Shown here one piece after another: positions 51,177 to 59,567 of a DNA stretch of 64,000 nucleotides. The DNA is from an uncultured Draconibacterium sp. (GTDB lineage Bacteria; Bacteroidota; Bacteroidia; Bacteroidales; Prolixibacteraceae), in the NCBI RefSeq assembly GCF_963674925.1, contig NZ_OY771647.1, forward strand, positions 2,185,501 through 2,249,500, written 5' to 3'. The stretch's first letter is position 1. Each line of letters starts with the position of its first letter. The position numbers were made by a program, and so were the translations under genes. The notes below the pieces were generated by a model. It saw only the letters and a program-made list of their open reading frames with translations, was not told the DNA's origin and ran no database searches.

Positions 51177-51662
51177 TTAGAACAATCTGCCTGTAGAAGG
51201 AGTGTGAGAAAGCTCATGGTTTAGCAGCCAGCGTTTGCGTTCCAAACCTCCGGCATAACCGGTAAGTTTTCCCGAGCTTCCAACAATACGATGACAGGGA
51301 ATAATGATCGGTATTGGGTTTTTTCCGTTTGCCAGCCCAACAGCACGCGTATTCTTTTCAGAACCGGATTGAATCGCAATATCGAGGTAGCTGGCAGTTG
51401 TTCCAAAATCAACTTTTTGAACGAGTTCCCATATTTTTTGCTGAAATTCTGTTCCTTCAGGAGCCAGTTGCAGGTTGAAATCTTTTCGTTTGCCTGCAAA
51501 ATATTCTTGCAGCTGACTTTCTGCGTCCTCCAAAATCTTTGGTTGAACAGCAGAATTTTCACCCTTTTCAGAATCAAAACAGACAACTGTTAAAGCCGTT
51601 CCCGAAGACTGAAGTTTGAGCCAGCCAACCGGGGAGTTCATATATCGGGTAAATTGTGTCAT
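51177..51662 (-). CDS. ogt: Methylated-DNA--protein-cysteine methyltransferase
   Basis: A 161-residue suicide repair protein that removes alkyl groups from O6-alkylguanine. The active-site motif is IPIIIPCHRIVGSSGKLTGYAGGLERKRWLL (Cys about residue 127). Before it lies the helix-turn-helix segment EFQQKIWELVQKVDFGTTASYLDIA. The N-terminal domain is short. The ATG follows directly on the T-run of the hydA2 terminator, leaving no visible Shine-Dalgarno, so expression may rely on a leaderless or unusual transcript. Confidence 0.93.
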   Translation of the reverse strand: MTQFTRYMNSPVGWLKLQSSGTALTVVCFDSEKGENSAVQPKILEDAESQLQEYFAGKRKDFNLQLAPEGTEFQQKIWELVQKVDFGTTASYLDIAIQSGSEKNTRAVGLANGKNPIPIIIPCHRIVGSSGKLTGYAGGLERKRWLLNHELSHTPSTGRLF

Positions 51663-51691
51663 AAAAAATCCGGTACCAAAGATACCGGATT
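51663..51691 (-). terminator. Intrinsic terminator of the second hydrogenase operon
   Basis: On the minus strand AATCCGGTA and TACCGGATT form a perfect 9-bp stem with a 7-base loop, followed by TTTTTT. It starts 22 bases after the hydA stop at 51713 and ends at the base before the ATG of ogt. Confidence 0.85.
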
Positions 51692-51712
51692 TTAATCAAA
51701 GTTAGCTTGCAC

Positions 51713-53503
51713 TTAATACCTTTCTCGTTGCGTATATTTTGTATGCAATAGATGGTGTGATACTTCACCAAGTGGTTCTTTTAAGAAGTCTTTGTATAAC
51801 TTCTTAATTTCATGATTCTCGTGCGATTTCCGAATCGGCAGTCCTTCGTCTTCGGCATAAATGGCCTCGGCACGCTTTTGCCTGATTTCAGGATTGGTTG
51901 GAATAGGCTGTCCGCCGCCACCAAGACAGCCGCCCGGGCAGGCCATAAATTCAATAAAATGGTAATCGGCAGTACCTGCCCTAATTGATTCCATAACGGA
52001 TTTGGCATTTATTAGCCCATGAGCAATCGCACATTTCAGTTCAACACCATCAAGAAATGCCCATTCTTCCACTGGATTTTCAATTTTTATTGTTGCTTCC
52101 CGAATTCCATCACTTCCCCGCACCGGAGTAATATTAAGGTTTTCGAACGGAACTTCGCGGCCGGTAACAATTTCGTAGGCGGTGCGCAAAGCGGCTTCCA
52201 TAACACCACCGGTTGCACCGAAAATTACTGCTGCACCCGATGATTCGCCCATTAAACGGTCGTATTTTGCCGGCTCCAGTTTATTGAAATCCAAACCAGC
52301 CTGTTTAATTAATATGGCCAGTTCGCGTGTGGTTAAAACATAGTCAACATCGCGATAACCACTGTCGTGCATTTCCGGACGGAAAGCTTCGTATTTTTTC
52401 GCCGTACACGGCATTATCGAAACTGAAACAATGTCTTCCGGTTTTATATTTCGGGCATTGGCGTAATACGTTTTTACCAGCGCTCCGAACATTTGTTGCG
52501 GCGATTTGCAGGTCGACAGGTTTTTCAAATGGTCAGGGAACATGTGTTCGATGTATTTGATCCATCCCGGCGAACATGATGTTGCCATTGGCAACGACAC
52601 CGACTTATCTTTATCGACCAAAACTTTTTTAAGGCGGGTAAGTAATTCGGTTCCTTCTTCGATGATGGTAAGGTCGGCGGTAAAATCTGTGTCAAGCACC
52701 GAGTCGAAACCCAAACGTTTTAAAGCGGCAACCATTTTTCCGGTAACGCTTTTTCCCGGTTTTAATCCCAGCTCTTCGCCCAATCCCACACGTACGGCAG
52801 GCGCTGTCTGCACCACAACGTGTTTGTTCGGATTGGCAATGGCCTCCCAAACTTCTTCAATGTAGTTTTTCTCAACCAGTGCACCGGTAGGGCAGTGGTT
52901 TACACATTGGCCGCAGTTGGTACAAACCACGTCGCGCATGGCTTTTTCAAAGAAAGTGGTGATCTTCATTTTGTCGCCTTTGTGCGCCACCGTAAGCGCA
53001 TTAACGCCCTGTAACCCGGCGCAGGTTCGCACACAACGCTGGCAACGAATACATTTGCTGTCGTCTTTAATTATCGACGGTGAATAGGAATCAATTGAGA
53101 CGTGTTTTAACGGAACAAGTTCGATGAAATCCTGAGTCATAATTTTATACTCCGAAGCAAGCGTTTGCAGTTCGCAGTTTCCGTTGCGGTAACATTTGGT
53201 ACAATCGGCGTTGTGCTCTGCCAGAAGCAACTCAATGATTTGTTTGCGCGAGTTACGAACTTTTAAACTATTGGTAAGTATTTCCATGCCTTCTTCGCAG
53301 GGGGTTGCGCAGGCTGCCGACAATCGGTTTTGTCCGGCTACCTCAACCACACAAACGCGGCAATTTCCGGCAACACACAAATCTTTATGATGACAAAGTG
53401 TTGGAATGGTAATTCCTTGTTCTTCTGCAGCCTCCAGGATGGTTTTTCCAGCTGAAATTTCCACCGGAAAACCATTTATACTGATATTTACTTTTCTGCT
53501 CAT
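51713..53503 (-). CDS. hydA: [FeFe]-hydrogenase catalytic subunit, second copy (Ser-type L1 motif)
   Basis: A 596-residue HydA with the same domain order as the copy at 24718: [2Fe-2S] (CHHKDLCVAGNCRVCVVEV), a His-cluster (HNADCTKCYRNGNCELQ), two [4Fe-4S] motifs (CIRCQRCVRTC, CTNCGQCVNHC), and the H-cluster domain. L2 (MPCTAKKYE) and L3 (FMACPGGCLGGGGQP) are canonical. L1 reads TSCSPGW (TCA TGT TCG CCG in DNA): the first Cys (proton transfer) is kept, but the second, normally an H-cluster [4Fe-4S] ligand, is Ser. It ends with the small-subunit-like tail KSHENHEIKKLYKDFLKEP. It is distinct from the first HydA, not a recent duplicate. Confidence 0.93.
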   Translation of the reverse strand: MSRKVNISINGFPVEISAGKTILEAAEEQGITIPTLCHHKDLCVAGNCRVCVVEVAGQNRLSAACATPCEEGMEILTNSLKVRNSRKQIIELLLAEHNADCTKCYRNGNCELQTLASEYKIMTQDFIELVPLKHVSIDSYSPSIIKDDSKCIRCQRCVRTCAGLQGVNALTVAHKGDKMKITTFFEKAMRDVVCTNCGQCVNHCPTGALVEKNYIEEVWEAIANPNKHVVVQTAPAVRVGLGEELGLKPGKSVTGKMVAALKRLGFDSVLDTDFTADLTIIEEGTELLTRLKKVLVDKDKSVSLPMATSCSPGWIKYIEHMFPDHLKNLSTCKSPQQMFGALVKTYYANARNIKPEDIVSVSIMPCTAKKYEAFRPEMHDSGYRDVDYVLTTRELAILIKQAGLDFNKLEPAKYDRLMGESSGAAVIFGATGGVMEAALRTAYEIVTGREVPFENLNITPVRGSDGIREATIKIENPVEEWAFLDGVELKCAIAHGLINAKSVMESIRAGTADYHFIEFMACPGGCLGGGGQPIPTNPEIRQKRAEAIYAEDEGLPIRKSHENHEIKKLYKDFLKEPLGEVSHHLLHTKYTQRERY

Positions 53504-53524
53504 AATTTTTCTTTTTCCGGTTTG

Positions 53525-54709
53525 TTAATAGATCATCTCTTCTCTAAAGTTCTCCACAATCGACGAGAACGAATTCGCCACCGATTGCCCAAGGCCACAT
53601 TTGGCCGTGTATTGCATTGTTTCGGTGAGGCGCAATAACTTATCGAGATAAGAGGCCGGTTTTTCACCGCGTTTTACTGCCTTTATTCCTAAGAGCAATT
53701 GCTGGCACCCAACGCGGCACGGTGTACACTGACCACACGATTCTTCGCGGAAAAATTCGAGGTAATTATCAAGAACATTAAACATCGAGCGCGAACTATT
53801 AAAAAGCATCATCGAACCGCCGGTAGGCAGCGAGATACCGGTAAGTTTGCCTTTAAACCCAATGGCAGCATCTTTAAATTTTTTGCGGGGAACCAGAAAT
53901 CCTGAAGCTCCGCCAACTTGTACGGCCTTGGTATCGCCGTCGCCAAATTCATACACAAAATCCTGCAAACTCATTCCCAGCTCCAATTCATAAATACCAG
54001 GTTTTGGTGTATCGCCCGATACCGAGAACAGCTTGGTTCCGCGTGAGTATTGTACACCAAGATCGTAGAATTTTTTTGCACCGTATTTAAAAATAGTGAA
54101 AGTGTGCACCAGTGTTTCCACATTGTTGATTACCGTAGGTTTTCCCATAAAACCGGCTTGCGTGGGGAATGGTGGCTTATTGCGCGGTTCGCCACGTTTA
54201 CCTTCCATCGATTCCATTAAGGCAGTTTCTTCTCCGCAAATGTAAGCGCCGCTACCCATAAAAATCGAGATCTTGAAATCAAGATTTGTCTCCTGGCAGT
54301 AGTAGTCAAATTCGTCGATGACCTTGTTTAACTCGGGTAACAGAAATTTATATTCGCCCCGAAGATAGATATAGCCCCTTTTGGCTCCGGTTATGTATCC
54401 GCAAATAGCCATTGCCGTTAAAACTTTATAGGGAACGCGCGATAAAATTTCGCGGTCTTTAAAAGTGCCAGGCTCGCCTTCATCGGCATTGCAGATCACG
54501 TATTTTTCTTTCTCTTTTGATTCCGCAGTAAGCTTCCATTTTAATCCGGTGGGGAATCCGGCTCCGCCACGTCCTTTTAATTCCGAACTGATGAGCTCAT
54601 TGATAAGTTCCTGTGGTTTCCTTTTAAGGGTTGATGAGAGAATTTTTTCCCAGTCGTTTTCATTTCTGAAAATGAAATCTACACGTTTTAATTGATTTGA
54701 AGTTGCCAT
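53525..54709 (-). CDS. hydB: [FeFe]-hydrogenase subunit HydB, short type
   Basis: A 394-residue NuoF-core flavoprotein. It has the FMN/NADH motifs (ELKGRGGAGFPTGLKWKL, CNADEGEPGTFKDREIL, GSGAYICGEETALMESM) and one [4Fe-4S] motif (ESCGQCTPCRVGCQQL ... TAKCGLGQ). Compared with the 597-residue HydB at 22907, both the N-terminal [2Fe-2S] domain and the C-terminal two-[4Fe-4S] ferredoxin domain are missing, not truncated by frameshift. Short HydB has been linked to NADH-dependent, ferredoxin-independent hydrogenases; that is inference here. It lies between hydC (10 bases) and hydA (21 bases). Confidence 0.92.
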   Translation of the reverse strand: MATSNQLKRVDFIFRNENDWEKILSSTLKRKPQELINELISSELKGRGGAGFPTGLKWKLTAESKEKEKYVICNADEGEPGTFKDREILSRVPYKVLTAMAICGYITGAKRGYIYLRGEYKFLLPELNKVIDEFDYYCQETNLDFKISIFMGSGAYICGEETALMESMEGKRGEPRNKPPFPTQAGFMGKPTVINNVETLVHTFTIFKYGAKKFYDLGVQYSRGTKLFSVSGDTPKPGIYELELGMSLQDFVYEFGDGDTKAVQVGGASGFLVPRKKFKDAAIGFKGKLTGISLPTGGSMMLFNSSRSMFNVLDNYLEFFREESCGQCTPCRVGCQQLLLGIKAVKRGEKPASYLDKLLRLTETMQYTAKCGLGQSVANSFSSIVENFREEMIY

Positions 54710-54719
54710 ATTTGCCGGT

Positions 54720-55196
54720 TTAGTGATTCTGATTTACTTTCATATAAGCCGATAATATCTCCCTCACTTTTTCAGGAGTGAGCTCGGTATAAATCTCATC
54801 GTTTATAAGCATTGCCGGGGCCTTGTGGCACCAGCCCAGGCAGTTGGTTTCCAGTAGGGTGAATTGTTTGTCGGGGGTGGTTTCCCCTAAACTAATCTTT
54901 AGCATGTCTTGTATGGCAAACAAAATCTGGTTTTTACCCTTCATGGCACAGGTAATGGTTTTGCACACACGAATAATGAACTTTCCGGTAGGTTTGGTTT
55001 CAAGAAATGAATAAAAAGTGGCAGTGCCGTAAACATCGGCAGCCGGAATATCAATTTCCCGGGCGATCTCGATCATCGAACGTTCCGAAAGATAATTTTC
55101 CTGTTCAACCACTCCTTGTAAAATGGGTAAAACACTTTCCCGGCTTCGACCATGTTTCTCTGCCAGGTTTTTAACTAAAGTTTGGATTGGATCCAT
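54720..55196 (-). CDS. hydC: [FeFe]-hydrogenase subunit HydC (NuoE-like), second copy
   Basis: A 158-residue NuoE-family [2Fe-2S] protein. An N-terminal helical part (LVKNLAEKHGRSRESVLPIL ... ADVYGTATFYSFLETK) precedes the cluster domain with cysteines in RVCKTITCAMKGKNQ and NCLGWCHKAPAML. It is the first gene of the minus-strand operon hydC-hydB-hydA, the reverse of the layout in the first locus. A promoter and an inverted repeat lie about 93-131 bases upstream. Confidence 0.92.
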   Translation of the reverse strand: MDPIQTLVKNLAEKHGRSRESVLPILQGVVEQENYLSERSMIEIAREIDIPAADVYGTATFYSFLETKPTGKFIIRVCKTITCAMKGKNQILFAIQDMLKISLGETTPDKQFTLLETNCLGWCHKAPAMLINDEIYTELTPEKVREILSAYMKVNQNH

Positions 55197-55288
55197 GAGG
55201 CAAGTTTTTGTTTTTAAAATTGGTTTTTAGTTGTTATTGTTAAATAGATCGCCGGTAAAGGCAGGGTCGCTTACAAGTTGTCGTATTT

Positions 55289-55327
55289 AATAAAGAAATA
55301 ATTCTTTATTTATTATAAACAAATGTA
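55289..55327 (-). promoter_or_regulatory. Promoter and inverted repeat upstream of the second hyd operon
   Basis: On the minus strand TACATTTG (55327-55320) is an exact TAnnTTTG -7 box; no good TTTG -33 box was seen. Immediately downstream, near the predicted transcription start, lies the 22-base perfect inverted repeat AATAAAGAA-ATAA-TTCTTTATT (55289-55310), a candidate operator or leader hairpin. The rest of the 440-base gap (55328-55638) is A/T-rich and shows no further gene. Confidence 0.55.
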
Positions 55328-55638
55328 AGGAGTAATCATTGAAAAAAACAGTGTATTTGTTTCATAACATTATGTTTTTCAGCAGAAAACAGGAATTGTA
55401 ATTAAATCTGATTTTAAATAGATAGGTGAGGCTAATTTTTGTCAGGTATAAATGTGTTCTAAAAATGGTTAAAAAGAGGTAGAATACTATGTAGTCTAAA
55501 TAAGGATTATTTTTTATGGCAGAAATTTGAGATTCATTAACAATTTGTTTAAAGAAAATTAAAGGATGAAGCAACCTTTTTGTGCTATTTTTTGTCTAAT
55601 TTTATGAAGCCATAAAACAATTTAACAAGTTCATTAAA

Positions 55639-56040
55639 ATGAAAACAGTATTAATCACCCATTTCGCTATTCTATTATTAATAATACCGGGCATGAGTTG
55701 GGCCCAAATAGTAACTATAACAGGTTATGTTAATAATGGATCCAACGGAAAAGCAATGGAAAACGTAAGTATTTTTGAAAAGAATTCAGGAATCGGAACA
55801 ATTACCAATCAGAATGGATTTTATAAGCTAATTCTCGATAAGGGCGATATTGATTTGTCTATCTCGAACGGAGGGTTTAAGCCGGTTTTGCACCATGTAG
55901 ACGCCGTTTCTGATACTACATTGGTAGTTAGTCTTCAGCCTTTGTTGAGCAGCAAAAACCGACAGAAAAAGAACGATCAGGTACATGCTGAGCTGGAACT
56001 GGAAAAGAAGGATGATCGAAAGGGATTTAAACTATTCTAA
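55639..56040 (+). CDS. Small exported CarboxypepD_reg-like protein
   Basis: A 133-residue protein with a signal peptide (ILLLIIPGMSWAQ) and one CarboxypepD_reg-like domain (IVTITGYVNNGSNGKAMENV ... NQNGFYKLILDKGDIDLSISNGGFKP). The Lys/Glu-rich C-terminus (RQKKNDQVHAELELEKKDDR) is unordered in appearance. It looks like the N-terminal module of a TonB receptor standing alone. Whether it is a remnant or a functional partner of outer-membrane proteins cannot be told. Confidence 0.72.
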   Translation: MKTVLITHFAILLLIIPGMSWAQIVTITGYVNNGSNGKAMENVSIFEKNSGIGTITNQNGFYKLILDKGDIDLSISNGGFKPVLHHVDAVSDTTLVVSLQPLLSSKNRQKKNDQVHAELELEKKDDRKGFKLF

Positions 56041-56064
56041 CACATTAGTTCGTAGTCAGTTTTT

Positions 56065-57714
56065 CTATTTCGTTTCAACAATTTCTTTAATAATCTTTCC
56101 CTGACATTTATCGGGTAACGGCACTGAGATTAATTCGGCCAGTGTTGGTACCAGGTCAACGGCGTTGTGCGTTGTGCTTATGGTTTGTGCTTTAATTCCT
56201 TTCCCCCAGATTACTACCGGAATTCGCGACTGATCGGTGTAATTCGCACGCTTGAATTTATAACCGGGTTGCCAGCCTTCTTTTAAGGTATAGATAAAAT
56301 CGCCTGAGCGGTTTTTAAAATAGGTATTGTACAGTGGTTCGAATAATCCGTTTGCCGAGCTTCCCTGTTCTAACTGGAACGCGGGCATTGAAACCTGAAC
56401 GCCGGTAAACTGGTTGATAAAATTTGATGAAACCTCGCGCAGTTCATTCAAGGTTACATTATCGCTTTCATTAATAATATCGTGATCAAGGTACAGCTGA
56501 AGATCGGAATAATGTTCGATCCATTTCTTTTCGCCGTAAGTAATATTCAGATAGGAAGTTAGCAGCGCAATGGCACTTTCAACATTAAAATAGTCAACTG
56601 TCAGGTGAAATTCCTCTTTCAGGTACTCAACCGGGTACGAAGCTGATGTGTTGGCCGTTAGAAAAAACAAAATATTGTCTTTCCCGAATTTCTGTTCGGC
56701 GGCATCAACTAATTCTCCAATGTACTGATCAAGATAAAGGTAAGTATCTTCCATTTCCAGCGATGCCGGCCCGAATGAACCATTTTCGTAATCCATGCTC
56801 GAAAATACTGCTGTAACAAAATCGGTTACGTTATCCGTTCCAATTTCTTCGTTTTCCAACAAACGCAGGGTAAAATCTTTGATCATCATATTGGCAGACG
56901 GCGTGGTTTTAAACGGTCTGAAATCGTTGGTGCGGCTAATGTATTTGTTTATGGAATGTGGGAAAGTATTAAACTCGCCAAAATAACCACGTTCCAGCAG
57001 GTAGTCGTCGCGCAGGCTCTCGGTGTATTCGGTTTCCGGAATCAGCGTTGTCCAGGTGCGGTGACTGTATATATCGGCGTAGTTCTCGCTGTTAAATAAA
57101 CGCACCCAATCGGGGAAAGTGCTTACATAAAACGAACTTGATATCATTCTTCCCGATTCGGTATCGAACCAGTAAGCGCCGTCGGCAGCATGACCCGCAG
57201 CAAAAATTGCCGATTCACGGTTTAAAGCTGCACTAAAAATTTTGGCCTTCCCTCCGCTTAATATTTTCAAATTATCGGTAAGGGTTGTCGAAAGCAGATT
57301 TTGAGGCGATGCGGCTCCGGCTTTCGTATCGGCTCCAACCGTAAAATAATAGTCATCTTCGGTGCTGTCAACTTCTTTTTTCTTTAGGCGGTCGTACCAT
57401 TTGTTCGAAACAATTCCGTGAATGGACGGATGAACTCCGGTAAAAAGTGTTGCTGTTCCGCTGGCGTAGTTTTGTTCGTGCAGAGTAAGTTTCACATTCT
57501 TGCAAACGGCGCCCTGCGTGTAGATTTTCTTAAATCCGTTGGATTGAAATTTGTCCCAATAACGCTGAATGTAATCGGGTCGCATGTTCTCAACAACAAT
57601 ACCAATTACCACTCTGGGTTTCCCGCTATTAAGCGGTTCATTGTTTTGTGCCTGTGTTTGGCCACCAAGAAATAAAAGAATAAAACCTAAAACTACTACT
57701 ACACCTGCCTTCAT
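56065..57714 (-). CDS. PafA-like alkaline phosphatase homologue with degenerate metal site
   Basis: A 549-residue exported protein (signal VVVLGFILLFLGGQTQA) with the full length and fold signs of PafA-type alkaline phosphatases: IVVENMRPDYIQRYWDKF, VHPSIHGIVSNKWYDR, FSSMDYENGSFGPASLEMEDTYLYLD, LFFLTANTSAS and VDLVPTLAEL. Against the PafA pattern, the metal ligands look lost. VDQM is VENM, the nucleophile region PTxTxxGHA is EQNYASGTA, STDYxGH is SMDYENG, TADHG is TANTS, and the late THVP is QSRIP. It is therefore probably a pseudoenzyme with a structural or binding role. The alignment was made by eye. Confidence 0.8.
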   Translation of the reverse strand: MKAGVVVVLGFILLFLGGQTQAQNNEPLNSGKPRVVIGIVVENMRPDYIQRYWDKFQSNGFKKIYTQGAVCKNVKLTLHEQNYASGTATLFTGVHPSIHGIVSNKWYDRLKKKEVDSTEDDYYFTVGADTKAGAASPQNLLSTTLTDNLKILSGGKAKIFSAALNRESAIFAAGHAADGAYWFDTESGRMISSSFYVSTFPDWVRLFNSENYADIYSHRTWTTLIPETEYTESLRDDYLLERGYFGEFNTFPHSINKYISRTNDFRPFKTTPSANMMIKDFTLRLLENEEIGTDNVTDFVTAVFSSMDYENGSFGPASLEMEDTYLYLDQYIGELVDAAEQKFGKDNILFFLTANTSASYPVEYLKEEFHLTVDYFNVESAIALLTSYLNITYGEKKWIEHYSDLQLYLDHDIINESDNVTLNELREVSSNFINQFTGVQVSMPAFQLEQGSSANGLFEPLYNTYFKNRSGDFIYTLKEGWQPGYKFKRANYTDQSRIPVVIWGKGIKAQTISTTHNAVDLVPTLAELISVPLPDKCQGKIIKEIVETK

Positions 57715-57930
57715 ATTCTAAACTGATTTGAGCAGCCAAAAGTAAACATTTTGAATGCTATCAACAAAGGAATTTTGCAAAGCCAGTAAAAAAACAGCTA
57801 GCACAAAATATTGTTTGTCAGAAGATTGAGCTAATGATTAAAAATAATTCAGAAAAAAGCATGTGAAAAAGTAGGGTATGGCGAGTCTTGTGCGGATAAC
57901 AGTTAGAATAAATCATTAAAATATAATGTC

Positions 57931-58971
57931 ATGAAAAAAATTATTGGATTTTCAGTTGTTGCATTAGCAATGTTTATGTTCTCGTGTAATACAACTACCG
58001 ACGACGGTATTGATATTCCCGGGATGAGTGACGAACAAACCTTAAAATCGGCCGAAATTGCAGTGGCCGAAGTGCAGGCTGAGGCTGCCGTTACCGAATG
58101 TAATTACGAAGTGGAATTTTTTGCCAATGCCGAACCAATTCTCACCCGTTGGTGGCAAATGGGTAAATTTTTTGGATGGAACAGCAATTTGCGCTATTTC
58201 GAAAATCATTGTCCGGATGTAACCATAGAAGATAACGATAGTACCGGATATCCGCTTACAATTACGCTGAATTATGGCGAAAGTACCGAACTAAACAATG
58301 GCAAAGTGTTGAGCGGTGAAATTGTGATGATAATCTCGGCACCACGAAATAGCCAGGATTATTCACGATTTGTGAGCTTCAACGATTTTATGGTTGATTC
58401 GATGCTGATTAACGGTACTTCGGAAGTTGTAGTTGATAAAGTGGATAGTACATTCCGTAAATTTGAATCGGAAATGACCTTTGTGTATCCCGATGGAACA
58501 ACAGTTACGCGAAGTGCCGAACGTGTTTGGCAGTGGCTGGCCGGTCTTGAAACGCCCGAAATGCAAAGTGATGATGTTGTGATCATTACCGGCGAAGTTA
58601 CCGGAACAATTGTGTGGCCCGATGGAACCGAAGAAACCTACAGCAAAACAATTACCAGTCCGCTTAAACGACTGGCCATGTGCAGGTACATGGTTGAAGG
58701 AGTGGTTGAAGTTCACGTTGGAGGAGAGCTGGTTTCGGTACTTGATTACGGTTATAACGAAAGTGGCGAGGAATGCGACCATTACGCATTGTTGACAACC
58801 GATGCCGGAGATGAAGTAATTGATCTTTCGGAAAAACATTATAACGGGTTGGCAAAACAAAATCAGAATAGAAATCAGCATCAATACACCGGTGAAAACG
58901 GAAATCAGAATGGAAATCAAAACGGCAACCAAAATCAAAATGGAAATAATAACCATAACGGCAACGGATAG
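57931..58971 (+). CDS. Lipoprotein with an Asn/Gly/Gln-rich tail
   Basis: A 346-residue lipoprotein. The lipobox is ALAMFMFSCNTTTDDG (Cys about residue 19) and Asp follows soon after. The body is beta-rich, with a repeated motif, FVYPDGTTVTRSAERVWQWL and IVWPDGTEETYSKTI, which suggests an internal duplication. The last 35 residues are low-complexity NGNQNGNQNGNQNQ with His. I do not recognise the family. It is monocistronic with its own terminator, upstream of the ECF sigma operon. The tail may be surface-exposed or bind metal. Confidence 0.72.
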   Translation: MKKIIGFSVVALAMFMFSCNTTTDDGIDIPGMSDEQTLKSAEIAVAEVQAEAAVTECNYEVEFFANAEPILTRWWQMGKFFGWNSNLRYFENHCPDVTIEDNDSTGYPLTITLNYGESTELNNGKVLSGEIVMIISAPRNSQDYSRFVSFNDFMVDSMLINGTSEVVVDKVDSTFRKFESEMTFVYPDGTTVTRSAERVWQWLAGLETPEMQSDDVVIITGEVTGTIVWPDGTEETYSKTITSPLKRLAMCRYMVEGVVEVHVGGELVSVLDYGYNESGEECDHYALLTTDAGDEVIDLSEKHYNGLAKQNQNRNQHQYTGENGNQNGNQNGNQNQNGNNNHNGNG

Positions 58972-58987
58972 TGAGTAGTGGGAGATA

Positions 58988-59024
58988 ATACCGGGATGTA
59001 TTTTTAGGATCTCCCGGTATTTTT
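58988..59024 (+). terminator. Intrinsic terminator of the lipoprotein gene
   Basis: ATACCGGGA (58988-58996) and TCCCGGTAT (59012-59020) are perfect complements and are followed by TTTT. It lies 16 bases after the stop. Confidence 0.82.
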
Positions 59025-59075
59025 CAATCCCGCAAATAGCTGTAACTTTAACATTCTAATCATTGTTGCTGCGTT

Positions 59076-59567
59076 TTGACAAAAGAAGAATTCAAAAAGC
59101 TTTTTGATGAACATTTTAGCCAGGTTCGTAACTATATGTTCTATCGTTCGGGAGATACTGAACTGGCTACAGATATAGCGCAGGAAACATTTCTGAAGAT
59201 TTGGGAGAAACAAAATAAAATTGACGACGCCAGGGTAAAAGGCCTGCTTTTTAAAATTGCCAATAACCTGTTTGTGTCATACTACAGAAAAGAAAAACGT
59301 TCTTTTGAATTTTTTAAGCATTATAAACCGGATGAAAATACGCGCAACCCGGAGGAAGACCTGGTATTCGAGCAATTAAAGGAAAACTACAGTTACGCGC
59401 TGCAAAGAATGCCCGAAAAGCAGCGAACCGTTTTCCTGATGAGCCGCGTAGATCAGCTATCCTACAACGAAATTGCCGAAATGGTTGGGGTAAGTGTAAA
59501 AGCCGTAGAAAAGAGAATGAAGCTCGCGCTTTACTTTTTACGAACTAGTTTAAAAACAAATGAATGA
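59076..59567 (+). CDS. ECF-family RNA polymerase sigma factor
   Basis: A 163-residue sigma-70 factor of the extracytoplasmic-function type. Region 2 is FKKLFDEHFSQVRNYMFYRSGDTELATDIAQETFLKIWEKQ, and region 4 is ALQRMPEKQRTVFLMSRVDQLSYNEIAEMVGVSVKAVEKRMKLAL. The start appears to be TTG at 59076; no ATG fits. Its end overlaps the FecR-type gene by 8 bases. It should be released by the anti-sigma factor when the TonB receptor downstream is loaded, turning on this operon. Confidence 0.93.
   Translation: MTKEEFKKLFDEHFSQVRNYMFYRSGDTELATDIAQETFLKIWEKQNKIDDARVKGLLFKIANNLFVSYYRKEKRSFEFFKHYKPDENTRNPEEDLVFEQLKENYSYALQRMPEKQRTVFLMSRVDQLSYNEIAEMVGVSVKAVEKRMKLALYFLRTSLKTNE

Noticed and set aside
55362..55574. 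Open frame of 70 codons on the minus strand in the gap before 55639
   Set aside because: It lies in A/T-rich DNA upstream of two divergent genes, has no ribosome site and resembles no protein.
57931..58971. CRISPR-like or tandem DNA repeat at the end of the lipoprotein gene
   Set aside because: The repeats are short AAYGGNAAYCAR codon repeats within a gene, with no regular spacers.
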